Positions 1 through 5,488 of a DNA stretch of 12,825 bases are shown here, one piece after another (the first letter of the stretch is position 1; every line of letters begins with the position of its first letter). Source of the DNA: Chitinophagaceae bacterium (lineage in GTDB: Bacteria; Bacteroidota; Bacteroidia; Chitinophagales; Chitinophagaceae); assembly GCA_003455235.1 (NCBI GenBank), contig DMRT01000090.1, positions 1 to 12,825 on the forward strand, read 5' to 3'. The notes beneath the pieces are model-generated. The model ran no database searches and was not told where the DNA came from. It saw only the letters and a list, made by a program, of their open reading frames with translations. Position numbers and translations under genes: made by a program.

Positions 1-605
1 TTTTTAGCAGAACGGGAAATGTTTTCATTTATTCCTGTTGATGCGGATTCAGTATCTGCCTGCACCGATCCGTTATCAATACGCAGTTTACCGGATGCGC
101 TTACTGACCGGGTGTTTGCCGCAGCTTTTTTGCCGGGCCCTGTTCCGGCATCATTGTTACCAGACGTGCCGGCTGTTGCCGGAAGATCTGTATTGGTAAG
201 GACAGAACCGGCGGTGTTCTGCTTATCCGGACCGGAAGCAGCGTCAACCGTGTTGCCTGTTACAGGCTGTTCACTTACAGTAACCGGCTGCTGACCTTGA
301 ACTGGATTGTTTTTTTCATCAGCTGTTGTTTTGCAGGATGATTCCTTTGATGCGGATGAAGAAACAGGAGCGGTTGCAGAATGGGTGCTGTTATAATACC
401 ACCAGCCTGTACCCGTACTTACCGCAAGTAACAAGGCAGCGAGTATGATTCTGCTCCGGTTACCGGCAAGCAACTGCCAGAAACCGGCCGGTTTCTTTTT
501 TTCCTTGCGGGCAGCAATATTTTCCCAGATGCGCGGGTGCACATCGGGAGCATAGTTGCTGAACTGCTCTTTCACATATTTATCAAATTGCTGGCTGTTG
601 CTCAT
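1..605 (-). CDS. Membrane protein co-transcribed with ECF sigma factor, probable anti-sigma-type regulator (partial)
   Basis: The frame opens with ATG at 605-603, overlapping the sigma factor stop as ATGA, and stays open for 201 codons to the left edge, so the C-terminus is missing. Residues 1-50 are hydrophilic and basic and contain the phrase APDVHPRIWENI, a Pro/Trp motif I associate with N-termini of Bacteroidota membrane proteins encoded beside ECF sigma factors. Residues about 52-71 (IILAALLLAV followed by GWWYY) form one transmembrane helix. The rest is a low-complexity Ser/Thr/Asn/Gly/Ala linker, presumably periplasmic. Seen: topology, coupling and composition. Inferred: the cytoplasmic N-terminus binds the sigma factor and the missing part senses an envelope signal. 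No zinc-binding anti-sigma motif (HxxxCxxC) is visible, so the anti-sigma role rests on context. In related loci such proteins may end in an outer-membrane beta-barrel domain; that cannot be checked here. Confidence 0.7.
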   Translation of the reverse strand, partial: MSNSQQFDKYVKEQFSNYAPDVHPRIWENIAARKEKKKPAGFWQLLAGNRSRIILAALLLAVSTGTGWWYYNSTHSATAPVSSSASKESSCKTTADEKNNPVQGQQPVTVSEQPVTGNTVDAASGPDKQNTAGSVLTNTDLPATAGTSGNNDAGTGPGKKAAANTRSVSASGKLRIDNGSVQADTESASTGINENISRSAK

Positions 606-1144
606 ACCGCCACTTTTTGTAATTGTATTAACTGTTTCTGCAGCATGCTCCGGGCTTTTACCAGCTGGCTGCGGCTGGTGCCTGGTTGAATGCCCAGCAT
701 GTCGGCTATCTCATCATGCTGAAATCCTTCTATCACGTATAAATTAAAAATCACCCGGTAACCGTCGGGCAGGCTGTTGATCAGGTCAAGCAGGTCTTTT
801 TCGCTCAGGTGGCTGTACGCAGAGGGTTCCATCCCGCTTTCATCCTTGTCTTTAATCTCATAACCCACCACCTCTTTCTCATAGCGCCGTAAGGAATATT
901 TTTTTAATGCTGTATTCACCACGATTCTGCGTATCCAGCCTTCAAAAGAACCTTCAGATTTAAACTGGTGTATCTTATCAAATACTTTAATAAATGCATC
1001 CTGTAAGATGTCCTCCGCATCTGCACTGTTCCGGGCATACCGATGGCATACGCCGAGCATACGACTGGCGAAACGGTGAAAGACCTCCTTTTGACAGGAA
1101 GGTTCCCCCCTTAAACATCCTCGTATGAGTTCGTCTTCGGTCAA
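602..1144 (-). CDS. RNA polymerase sigma factor, ECF subfamily
   Basis: This 180-residue protein is a complete group 4 (ECF) sigma factor, which directs RNA polymerase to a specific promoter set. Region 2 spans about residues 20-90: DAEDILQDAFIKVF (42-55) is the core-binding 2.1/2.2 segment, and GSFEGWIRRIVVNTALKKY follows as the -10 recognition and melting part. Region 4 spans about 115-170, with the helix-turn-helix FQHDEIADMLGIQPGTSRSQ (141-160) reading the -35. Length is normal for the family. The start must be TTG at 1144, because an in-frame TAA lies directly upstream and the family N-terminus (TEDELIRGCLRG) begins right after it. The stop TGA overlaps the next gene's ATG, so sigma and putative anti-sigma are translated together. 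A hairpin lies 18-45 nt upstream of the start. The regulon cannot be told from the window. Confidence 0.95.
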   Translation of the reverse strand: MTEDELIRGCLRGEPSCQKEVFHRFASRMLGVCHRYARNSADAEDILQDAFIKVFDKIHQFKSEGSFEGWIRRIVVNTALKKYSLRRYEKEVVGYEIKDKDESGMEPSAYSHLSEKDLLDLINSLPDGYRVIFNLYVIEGFQHDEIADMLGIQPGTSRSQLVKARSMLQKQLIQLQKVAV

Positions 1145-1161
1145 TTATTGCTAAGTTTACA

Positions 1162-1189
1162 CCGGGCATTTAATCTGGTAGATACCCGG
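1162..1189 (-). other. Hairpin in the leader of the sigma factor gene
   Basis: CCGGG (1162-1166) and CCCGG (1185-1189) can pair, and inside them ATCT (1173-1176) and AGAT (1180-1183) form a second short stem around GGT. The structure sits just upstream of the TTG start of the sigma gene in a 172-nt divergent intergenic region. It could be an operator or leader hairpin. The arms are short, so chance is possible. Confidence 0.3.
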
Positions 1190-1253
1190 ATAATCCTATA
1201 CGCTGCCCCAGAGAAAATTATTGCTTAAAAGGTACAAAAAAGGGCTGGTTTTC

Positions 1254-1284
1254 TTGTTTTTAGAGGCCAAATCCTATAATATTG
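1254..1284 (+). promoter_or_regulatory. Possible Bacteroidota-type promoter for the coiled-coil gene
   Basis: TTG at 1254-1256 is followed after 20 nt by TAATATTG (1277-1284), one mismatch from TAnnTTTG. The -33 box is only a partial TTTG. The ATG of the downstream gene lies 32 nt after the -7 box, which is a sensible distance. Confidence 0.35.
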
Positions 1285-1316
1285 AACCAACCCCATTATG
1301 GGGCAATAAAACGACC

Positions 1317-1829
1317 ATGTTTACAGAGGAACAGATAAAAAAACTGGTTTCGGCCAACGATAGCCTGCAGGTGCAGATAGAAGACCTGAACCTGGTGCTT
1401 GCCGAACGGGAAAAGGAGCTGGACAATCTGCGGGCGGAGCTGGCCAATGCCACTTCCCTTCGAAGCGACCTTGAAGGGAGGCTCTCTGAAATTGAAAGCA
1501 TGGAGGACACCATCGGGCAGAAACAACTGCAGATAAAAGGCGCCGAAGAGCGGGCCCTCGATCTGAAACAGGAACTCAATGAGGCCAGTAAACTTCAGTT
1601 CAAAATAGACGACCTGGCACAACAATATGCCTATCTTCAAACCCAATATGAGGATATAAAATATCAGCTGGCTGAAGTGAACCAGCGGAACAGCCAGTTG
1701 CAGCAGGCCGCTTCAAAGCTGGCTGAACTGGAAAGCAGGCTGGAAAATATGACCCTGGAGCGGGATGACCTGAAAGAGCGGGTTAAAGCAATGGAGTCGC
1801 AAAAGTACCTGCGTGAATTTAACGGGTGA
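1317..1829 (+). CDS. Coiled-coil protein of unknown function
   Basis: I do not recognise a named family. Starting at ATG 1317 (MFTEEQIKKL) the product has 170 residues, acidic and almost entirely alpha-helical, with heptad-like spacing of Leu/Ile in segments such as LNLVLAEREKELDNLRAELA and LAELESRLENMTLERDDL. There is no signal peptide, membrane helix or catalytic motif, so it is probably a soluble, cytoplasmic, self-associating helical protein. An in-frame TTG at 1221 would add 32 residues, but that segment does not match the helical pattern and overlaps the putative promoter, so ATG 1317 is preferred. The gene has its own promoter candidate and an intrinsic terminator, and so appears monocistronic. 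It could be a structural, scaffolding or division-associated protein; coiled-coil similarity is not diagnostic. Confidence 0.7.
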   Translation: MFTEEQIKKLVSANDSLQVQIEDLNLVLAEREKELDNLRAELANATSLRSDLEGRLSEIESMEDTIGQKQLQIKGAEERALDLKQELNEASKLQFKIDDLAQQYAYLQTQYEDIKYQLAEVNQRNSQLQQAASKLAELESRLENMTLERDDLKERVKAMESQKYLREFNG

Positions 1830-1852
1830 TTTTATATGCAGCCTCCGCCCAA

Positions 1853-1874
1853 ACCTGCACCGCAGGTCTTTTTT
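1853..1874 (+). terminator. Rho-independent terminator after the coiled-coil gene
   Basis: ACCTGC (1853-1858), loop ACC and GCAGGT (1862-1867) form a perfect 6-bp stem. It is followed by CTTTTTT on the plus strand, 24 nt after the stop codon, and separates the coiled-coil gene from pdxH. Confidence 0.65.
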
Positions 1875-1916
1875 ATTTGTATCAATTGGAGGAACTTTAC
1901 GGTATAATAAACACAC

Positions 1917-2558
1917 ATGCTGCCCATAGCCGATATACGTACCGAATATAAAAAACAAGCCCTGCACGAATCAGACGTGTCTGCCGACCCGTGTGCTCAA
2001 TTCAGCCGCTGGTGGGACGATGCGCTGAAAAGTGATATCTACGAAGTAAATGCCATGACCCTGGCAACCGTGGATGAAAAGGGAATACCTGCTGCACGGA
2101 TAGTCCTCCTGAAAGGATTTGATGAAAACGGGTTTGTATTCTTTACCAATTACAACAGCCAAAAGGGAAATGAACTGGCTCATAATGCCAATGCCTGCCT
2201 GGTGTTTTTCTGGAAGGAACTGGAGCGCCAGGTACGGATTACGGGCGTGGCAGAAAAAATAACCACGGAAGAAAGCATTGCCTATTTCAACAGCCGGCCT
2301 GATGGCAGCAAGATAGGAGCCTGGGCATCACCACAAAGCCTGGTGGTAGCCGGTAAGGCCTGGTTGAAAGAAACCTACGAATATTATATGGAGCGGTTCA
2401 AACACGGGGAAATTCCCAAGCCGCCGCATTGGGGAGGATACCGGGTAAAGCCCGAAAAGGTTGAGTTCTGGCAGGGGCGGCCAAACAGGCTGCACGACCG
2501 GATTTTATATACGCATACCGGTAGCAATGCCTGGAAGATTGAACGGCTGGCGCCCTGA
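1917..2558 (+). CDS. pdxH: Pyridoxamine 5'-phosphate oxidase
   Basis: PdxH is an FMN enzyme that oxidises pyridoxamine 5'-phosphate or pyridoxine 5'-phosphate to pyridoxal 5'-phosphate using O2, the last step of B6 salvage and of the DXP-dependent route. The 213-residue protein has normal length. Visible family marks are the FMN-binding stretch RIVLLKGFDENGFVFFTNY (61-79), the SPQS segment (138-141), and the C-terminal signature VEFWQGRPNRLHDR (182-195) with Arg191, His193 and Arg195 at the substrate phosphate/active site, ending in ERLAP. The ATG at 1917 is preceded by no Shine-Dalgarno sequence, as usual in Bacteroidota. TTTG at 1876-1879 and an AT-rich TATAATAA at 1903-1910 may be promoter parts but fit the consensus poorly. 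The gene stands alone between two terminator-like structures. PLP is widely used in amino-acid metabolism, but no direct link to the other genes here is implied. Confidence 0.97.
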   Translation: MLPIADIRTEYKKQALHESDVSADPCAQFSRWWDDALKSDIYEVNAMTLATVDEKGIPAARIVLLKGFDENGFVFFTNYNSQKGNELAHNANACLVFFWKELERQVRITGVAEKITTEESIAYFNSRPDGSKIGAWASPQSLVVAGKAWLKETYEYYMERFKHGEIPKPPHWGGYRVKPEKVEFWQGRPNRLHDRILYTHTGSNAWKIERLAP

Positions 2559-2566
2559 AATGAAAA

Positions 2567-2617
2567 GGAATTAGTAATTGCTTCCGGAGGAGCCGGCCTT
2601 GTACAATTACTAATTCC
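2567..2617. repeat. Perfect 14-bp inverted repeat between pdxH and thx, possible bidirectional terminator
   Basis: GGAATTAGTAATTG (2567-2580) and CAATTACTAATTCC (2604-2617) are exact reverse complements around a 23-nt GC-rich loop. The structure lies in the gap between two convergent genes. Read on the minus strand it is followed by TTTTCATTT, so it can serve as terminator for thx; on the plus strand there is no clean U-tract. The AATTAC/TAATTCC wording suggests it may also be a member of an interspersed palindromic repeat family. Confidence 0.65.
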
Positions 2618-2624
2618 CGGTTAC

Positions 2625-2753
2625 TTAAGCTTTCTTTTTAGCAGCCGCTTTTTTCTTTGGTGCTGCCTTTGTTACTTTTTTAGCCGGTCTTGATTTACCA
2701 AATGACCCTTTGGAGATTTTCCCCTTTTTGGTTTTTTTATCACCACGTCCCAT
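2625..2753 (-). CDS. thx: 30S ribosomal protein Thx (bTHX)
   Basis: This is a small gene of 42 codons running from ATG 2753 to TAA 2625. The product begins MGRGDKKTKKGKISKGSFGK and continues SRPAKK. It closely follows the 26-27 residue Thermus Thx protein ([20 protein letters not shown]), which sits in the head of the 30S subunit and stabilises rRNA packing. Here it carries an extra Lys/Ala-rich tail of about 15 residues (VTKAAPKKKAAAKKKA) resembling eukaryotic H1-type or bacterial histone-like tails. Identification rests on N-terminal motif agreement over the whole core. It lies downstream of HU on the same strand, but a strong terminator intervenes, so it needs its own promoter in 2754-2796; I see no good TAnnTTTG there. 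Confidence 0.9.
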   Translation of the reverse strand: MGRGDKKTKKGKISKGSFGKSRPAKKVTKAAPKKKAAAKKKA

Positions 2754-2795
2754 ACAATGAATTTAAATTGAGTGAATAATAAAATAAGAATGTAC

Positions 2796-2829
2796 AAAAA
2801 AAGCAAGGTGCCTCGGCGCCTTGCTTTTT
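2796..2829 (-). terminator. Strong intrinsic terminator after the HU gene
   Basis: The sequence GCAAGGTGC (2803-2811) pairs with GCGCCTTGC (2816-2824) with one G-T wobble and a CTCG tetraloop, and the stem is extended by A-runs and T-runs on either side (AAAAAAA 2796-2802, TTTTT 2825-2829). On the minus strand this gives a GC-rich stem and a seven-U tract 19 nt after the HU stop. It could also act on the plus strand. Confidence 0.85.
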
Positions 2830-2847
2830 AATGTGGTAGATACACCA

Positions 2848-3117
2848 TTACAGTTTAGCTGATAATTCCTTACCGGCTTTAAACTTGGCAACCTTTTTTG
2901 CTTTGATTTTGATCACAGCACCTGTTTGAGGATTGCGGCCGTTACGGGCAGCTCTTTTTGATACAGAGAAAGTACCAAATCCAACCAATGTTACTTTACC
3001 GCCACCTTTTAATGTTTTAGTTACTGCTTCTACAAAAGAATCTAAAGCATCGTTTGCCTGAGTTTTTGTAATACCTGCATCATCAGCAAGTTTTGAAATC
3101 AATTCAGCTTTGTTCAT
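2848..3117 (-). CDS. hup: DNA-binding protein HU
   Basis: The gene encodes an 89-residue protein of the HU/IHF family, a dimeric nucleoid protein that bends and compacts DNA. It begins MNKAELISKLADDAGITKTQ, the helical dimerisation part, followed by the signature GFGTFSVSKRAARNGRNPQTG (split around residues 46-66), in which the beta-ribbon arm with Arg-Asn-Pro contacts the minor groove. It ends with KVAKFKAGKELSAKL. Length and sequence favour a homodimeric HU over IHF, but the two are hard to tell apart from one sequence. It has a near-consensus promoter 30 nt before the ATG and a strong terminator after the stop, as expected for an abundantly expressed single-gene unit. Confidence 0.97.
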   Translation of the reverse strand: MNKAELISKLADDAGITKTQANDALDSFVEAVTKTLKGGGKVTLVGFGTFSVSKRAARNGRNPQTGAVIKIKAKKVAKFKAGKELSAKL

Positions 3118-3146
3118 GATAATTTTTTTTGAATTTTAATGTGCGA

Positions 3147-3176
3147 CAAATATATACGGTTTTTGATTGCAACAAA
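3147..3176 (-). promoter_or_regulatory. Bacteroidota-type promoter of the HU gene
   Basis: On the minus strand TTTG (3176-3173), an 18-nt spacer and TATATTTG (3154-3147) match the Bacteroidota housekeeping consensus TTTG/TAnnTTTG exactly in both boxes. The -7 box is about 30 nt before the ATG, giving a leader of roughly 20-25 nt with no Shine-Dalgarno sequence and a T/A-rich start region. Confidence 0.75.
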
Positions 3177-3294
3177 ATTTTTTTTGTGAATTTTCTTTTT
3201 TGTAGTGATTGGCTGAAAACCGCATTTGACAAGGATTCTGCCTGATGCCGGCCTCCGTAAATTTTCCGGCAGCGGAATGAAGAATCAATAAAAC

Positions 3295-3336
3295 CCTTTA
3301 CAGTAAAGGATTTCAGGATTGCCGCCGCTGAAATCC
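3295..3336 (-). terminator. Nested palindromes downstream of the xth-DUF4286 unit, possible terminator
   Basis: Two perfect inverted repeats share two bases. The first is CCTTTAC-A-GTAAAGG (3295-3309). The second is GGATTTCAG (3308-3316) pairing with CTGAAATCC (3328-3336) over an 11-nt loop. On the minus strand, the 9-bp hairpin comes first after the DUF4286 stop (76 nt downstream) and is followed by TTTACTGTAAAGGGTTTT. The U-tract is interrupted, so terminator activity is likely but not certain. The stretch 3177-3294 between here and the HU promoter shows no gene. Confidence 0.5.
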
Positions 3337-3411
3337 TCTGCCCGTGCGGTTTTTACGGGGTATAAAAAGCGGGAGGAATACAAAAAAATGAAGACGGTTT
3401 GTTTTGCACAT

Positions 3412-3717
3412 TTAGTTAACAACCTGCATCACCGACCGGAAAGCAATGAACCGGTCGCCCCATTTATCAAAGCTTTTCCGGCGCATCCCGGGTGCATGGT
3501 TTTCGATGTAATTGTTGTATAAGCCCTTGCTTTCAGCATGGTACTGGATGGCATACGTGGGACCTTCGGAGGTATCTACTTCCAGCAACTGCAGGATCAC
3601 GGCATGGGTAAAACAGCCGGTAGCGATCACTTCAGGGATATGCTCTGCTTTCAGCCAGGTCAGCCATTCTGCCTTAATGGATTCCTGTACTTTGATGGTG
3701 ACGTTGTAGATGATCAT
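3412..3717 (-). CDS. DUF4286 family protein
   Basis: This 101-residue soluble protein begins MIIYNVTIKVQESIKAEWLTW and contains the phrase EHIPEVIATGCFTHAVILQLL, both typical of DUF4286, a Bacteroidota family of unknown function. The alternating beta-alpha-beta pattern suggests a small ferredoxin-like (dimeric alpha-beta barrel) fold, but that is inference. No cofactor motif or signal peptide is visible. Its ATG overlaps the TAA of the exonuclease III gene by one base (TAATG), so it is co-transcribed and probably translated by reinitiation. The C-terminal part (NYIENHAPGMRRKSFDKWGD) is rich in aromatic and charged residues. The strict coupling makes a link to DNA repair possible but does not prove it. 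Confidence 0.9.
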   Translation of the reverse strand: MIIYNVTIKVQESIKAEWLTWLKAEHIPEVIATGCFTHAVILQLLEVDTSEGPTYAIQYHAESKGLYNNYIENHAPGMRRKSFDKWGDRFIAFRSVMQVVN

Positions 3718-4487
3718 TACTTTTCTTTTATCTCAACATAAATGGGACAATGATCGCTGTGCTTCACATCCGGAAAGATATCGGCATCCTTTACCTGTTT
3801 CCGCAGGGGCTCGGTTACGGTGATATAATCTATGCGCCAGCCTTTGTTGTTCAGCCTCACCGACGGAAACCGCTGGCTCCACCAGCTGTAACGGTGCGGT
3901 TCGGGGTGAAACTCCCGGAAGGTATCTACCCAGCCGCTGTCGAGGAATTTGCTGAGCCATTCCCGTTCTTCGGGCAAAAAACCACTGCTGTTCTTGTTGC
4001 CTTTCGGGTCGTGAATATCGATCTCTTTATGAGCAATATTGTAATCACCCACCAGCACGATCTTAGGGAATTTCTTTTTCAGTTTGTTCAGGTATGCATG
4101 AAACTCATCCAGCCACACATATTTGAACTGCTGGCGTTCATCACCGCTGGTACCGCTGGGGAAATAGGCATTGATGAGGCGGATATCGCCGAAATCAAGC
4201 TGGATCACCCGGCCTTCATCGTCGCTGGGCGAATGGCCATTACCATACACCACATTATCCGGTTTCTTTTTAGAAAATACGGCTACGCCACTGTATCCTT
4301 TTTTTTGTGCACTGAACCAGAAATGATGAAAACCCAGCGCTTCCAGCTGTTTGACATCAACATCGTCTTTATTGGCTTTTGTTTCCTGCAGGCAGATGAT
4401 ATCGGCCGGGTTTGTTTTGAGCCAATCGATAAATCCTTTCTTTAACGCAGCACGAATGCCGTTTACATTGTATGAGATGATACGCAT
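3717..4487 (-). CDS. xth: Exodeoxyribonuclease III (AP endonuclease, EEP family)
   Basis: Exonuclease III cleaves the DNA backbone 5' to abasic sites and removes 3'-blocking groups in base excision repair, and has 3'-5' exonuclease activity on duplex DNA. The 256-residue protein has family length and all core motifs: SYNVNGIRA with Asn7; LQETK with the metal ligand Glu35; AYFPSG with Tyr108; GDYNIAH with Asp148 and Asn150; GWRIDYI with Asp220; and SDHCP with Asp245 and catalytic His246. The segment SWWSQRF near 201-207 matches the DNA-binding loop of the XthA group. ATG 4487 is the natural start since the conserved strand MRIISYNVNG begins there. The 64-nt region upstream is shared with the divergent DUF3137 gene and must hold promoters for both; no box pair is convincing. 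The gene leads a two-gene unit with DUF4286. Confidence 0.97.
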   Translation of the reverse strand: MRIISYNVNGIRAALKKGFIDWLKTNPADIICLQETKANKDDVDVKQLEALGFHHFWFSAQKKGYSGVAVFSKKKPDNVVYGNGHSPSDDEGRVIQLDFGDIRLINAYFPSGTSGDERQQFKYVWLDEFHAYLNKLKKKFPKIVLVGDYNIAHKEIDIHDPKGNKNSSGFLPEEREWLSKFLDSGWVDTFREFHPEPHRYSWWSQRFPSVRLNNKGWRIDYITVTEPLRKQVKDADIFPDVKHSDHCPIYVEIKEK

Positions 4488-4551
4488 ATGAAACCGTTGT
4501 AAATATTAACAGTGCATAGTTACAAAAAAGAAATAAATTCAGTACCCGAAT

Positions 4552-5484
4552 ATGGATGAGATAAAGAATTTTGAGGATTTCTATACCATCAGGATCCAGC
4601 CCAGCCTGGAAGAACTGAATCACGACGAATCCGCTGCGTCCAACTGGAAGCGCTTCACGTATTTCACTGCCATCGGGATGGTGACCTGTTTCCTGTTGTA
4701 TTATGTCAAACTGCTTCCCATCGGGCACATCCTGGCGGTGGCCATGCTCATTATGTGCATTGTGGGGGTTTATTTTTCAGCCAGGTATTCCGACCGGTAT
4801 ACGGATAATTTCAAAGAGAAGATCATCGGACCCATCATCACGTATATCTATCCATCGGCCATATACAAGCCCATGGGTTTTGTTTCAAAAAAAGAGTATA
4901 AGTCCAGCGGGCTGTTCCGGCGCCGCTTTACTCATTTCGACGGGGATGATTACTGGGAAAGTGTGTACAACGGCCTGTCGTTCCACTGTTCGGAAGTGAA
5001 ATCATGGGTGGAAGACGCCGCCGGGGTATCTTATATTTTCAAGGGCTTATTCTTCTGCGCCCGGATCAACCCGTCTTTTACCGGCGGAACATACCTGTGG
5101 GCCAAAGGAAATTCCCAGCTTCCTTCCAGCATGGCCGACGAACACTACCGCATGTTTCCACTGCCGCAGGTTCAGCGGGTGAATACCGGGCACGAAGCAT
5201 TCAACCGGTATTATTCTGTTTATACCACCAGCGTGGAGGAAGCATCGCTCATTCTTTCCTATCACATGATGGATCATATCCTGCTGATACGGGAAAAGCT
5301 GGACAGGGAAATGGTGCTGTCTTTTGTAAACGGGAAATGCTACATCGCTGTTCCCTTTGAGGAAAACCTCCTGGAGCCGCCCCGGAAAGGACTGCGGGAT
5401 AAGGAAGAGATCAAAGATTATTTTCTTACCATCCTGCTGGTCTTTAATATCATCAACCGGCTGGAACTTAACCGGCTTACCTGA
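4552..5484 (+). CDS. DUF3137 domain-containing membrane protein
   Basis: The 310-residue protein has an N-terminal acidic helical segment (1-33), then two transmembrane helices (about 36-52 and 56-76), then a long soluble domain. The segment SGLFRRRFTHFDGDDYWESV (119-138), the SEV motif (147-149) and YIFKGLFFCARINPSFTGGT (161-180) match the DUF3137 pattern of a duplicated-strand domain with the phrase F-K-G-L-F-F. The family has no established function. Topology suggests an inner-membrane protein with a cytoplasmic domain. It starts at ATG 4552, divergent from xth, and is not in an operon. Its stop lies only 4 bp from the stop of the convergent metH gene, so transcription of either gene probably runs into the other, as no terminator fits between them. 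Confidence 0.85.
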   Translation: MDEIKNFEDFYTIRIQPSLEELNHDESAASNWKRFTYFTAIGMVTCFLLYYVKLLPIGHILAVAMLIMCIVGVYFSARYSDRYTDNFKEKIIGPIITYIYPSAIYKPMGFVSKKEYKSSGLFRRRFTHFDGDDYWESVYNGLSFHCSEVKSWVEDAAGVSYIFKGLFFCARINPSFTGGTYLWAKGNSQLPSSMADEHYRMFPLPQVQRVNTGHEAFNRYYSVYTTSVEEASLILSYHMMDHILLIREKLDREMVLSFVNGKCYIAVPFEENLLEPPRKGLRDKEEIKDYFLTILLVFNIINRLELNRLT

Positions 5485-5488
5485 TTGT

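Noticed and set aside
19..294. A plus-strand frame near the left edge
   Set aside because: It is opposite the open minus-strand frame coupled to the sigma factor; its Ser/Pro/Val-rich product mirrors the Thr/Gly/Asn-rich real one.
1221..1316. TTG-initiated N-terminal extension of the coiled-coil protein
   Set aside because: The 32 extra residues break the helical pattern, start at a weak codon and overlap the likely promoter; ATG 1317 fits better.
3750..4445. A long plus-strand open frame (231 codons) opposite exonuclease III
   Set aside because: It lies antisense inside xth, whose catalytic motifs are all present; the plus-strand protein has no recognisable domain and is a shadow of the minus-strand codon pattern.
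4488..4551. Divergent promoters between xth and the DUF3137 gene
   Set aside because: TTTG-like and TA-rich stretches exist, but none pairs with a TAnnTTTG box at 17-21 nt, so no site is assigned.
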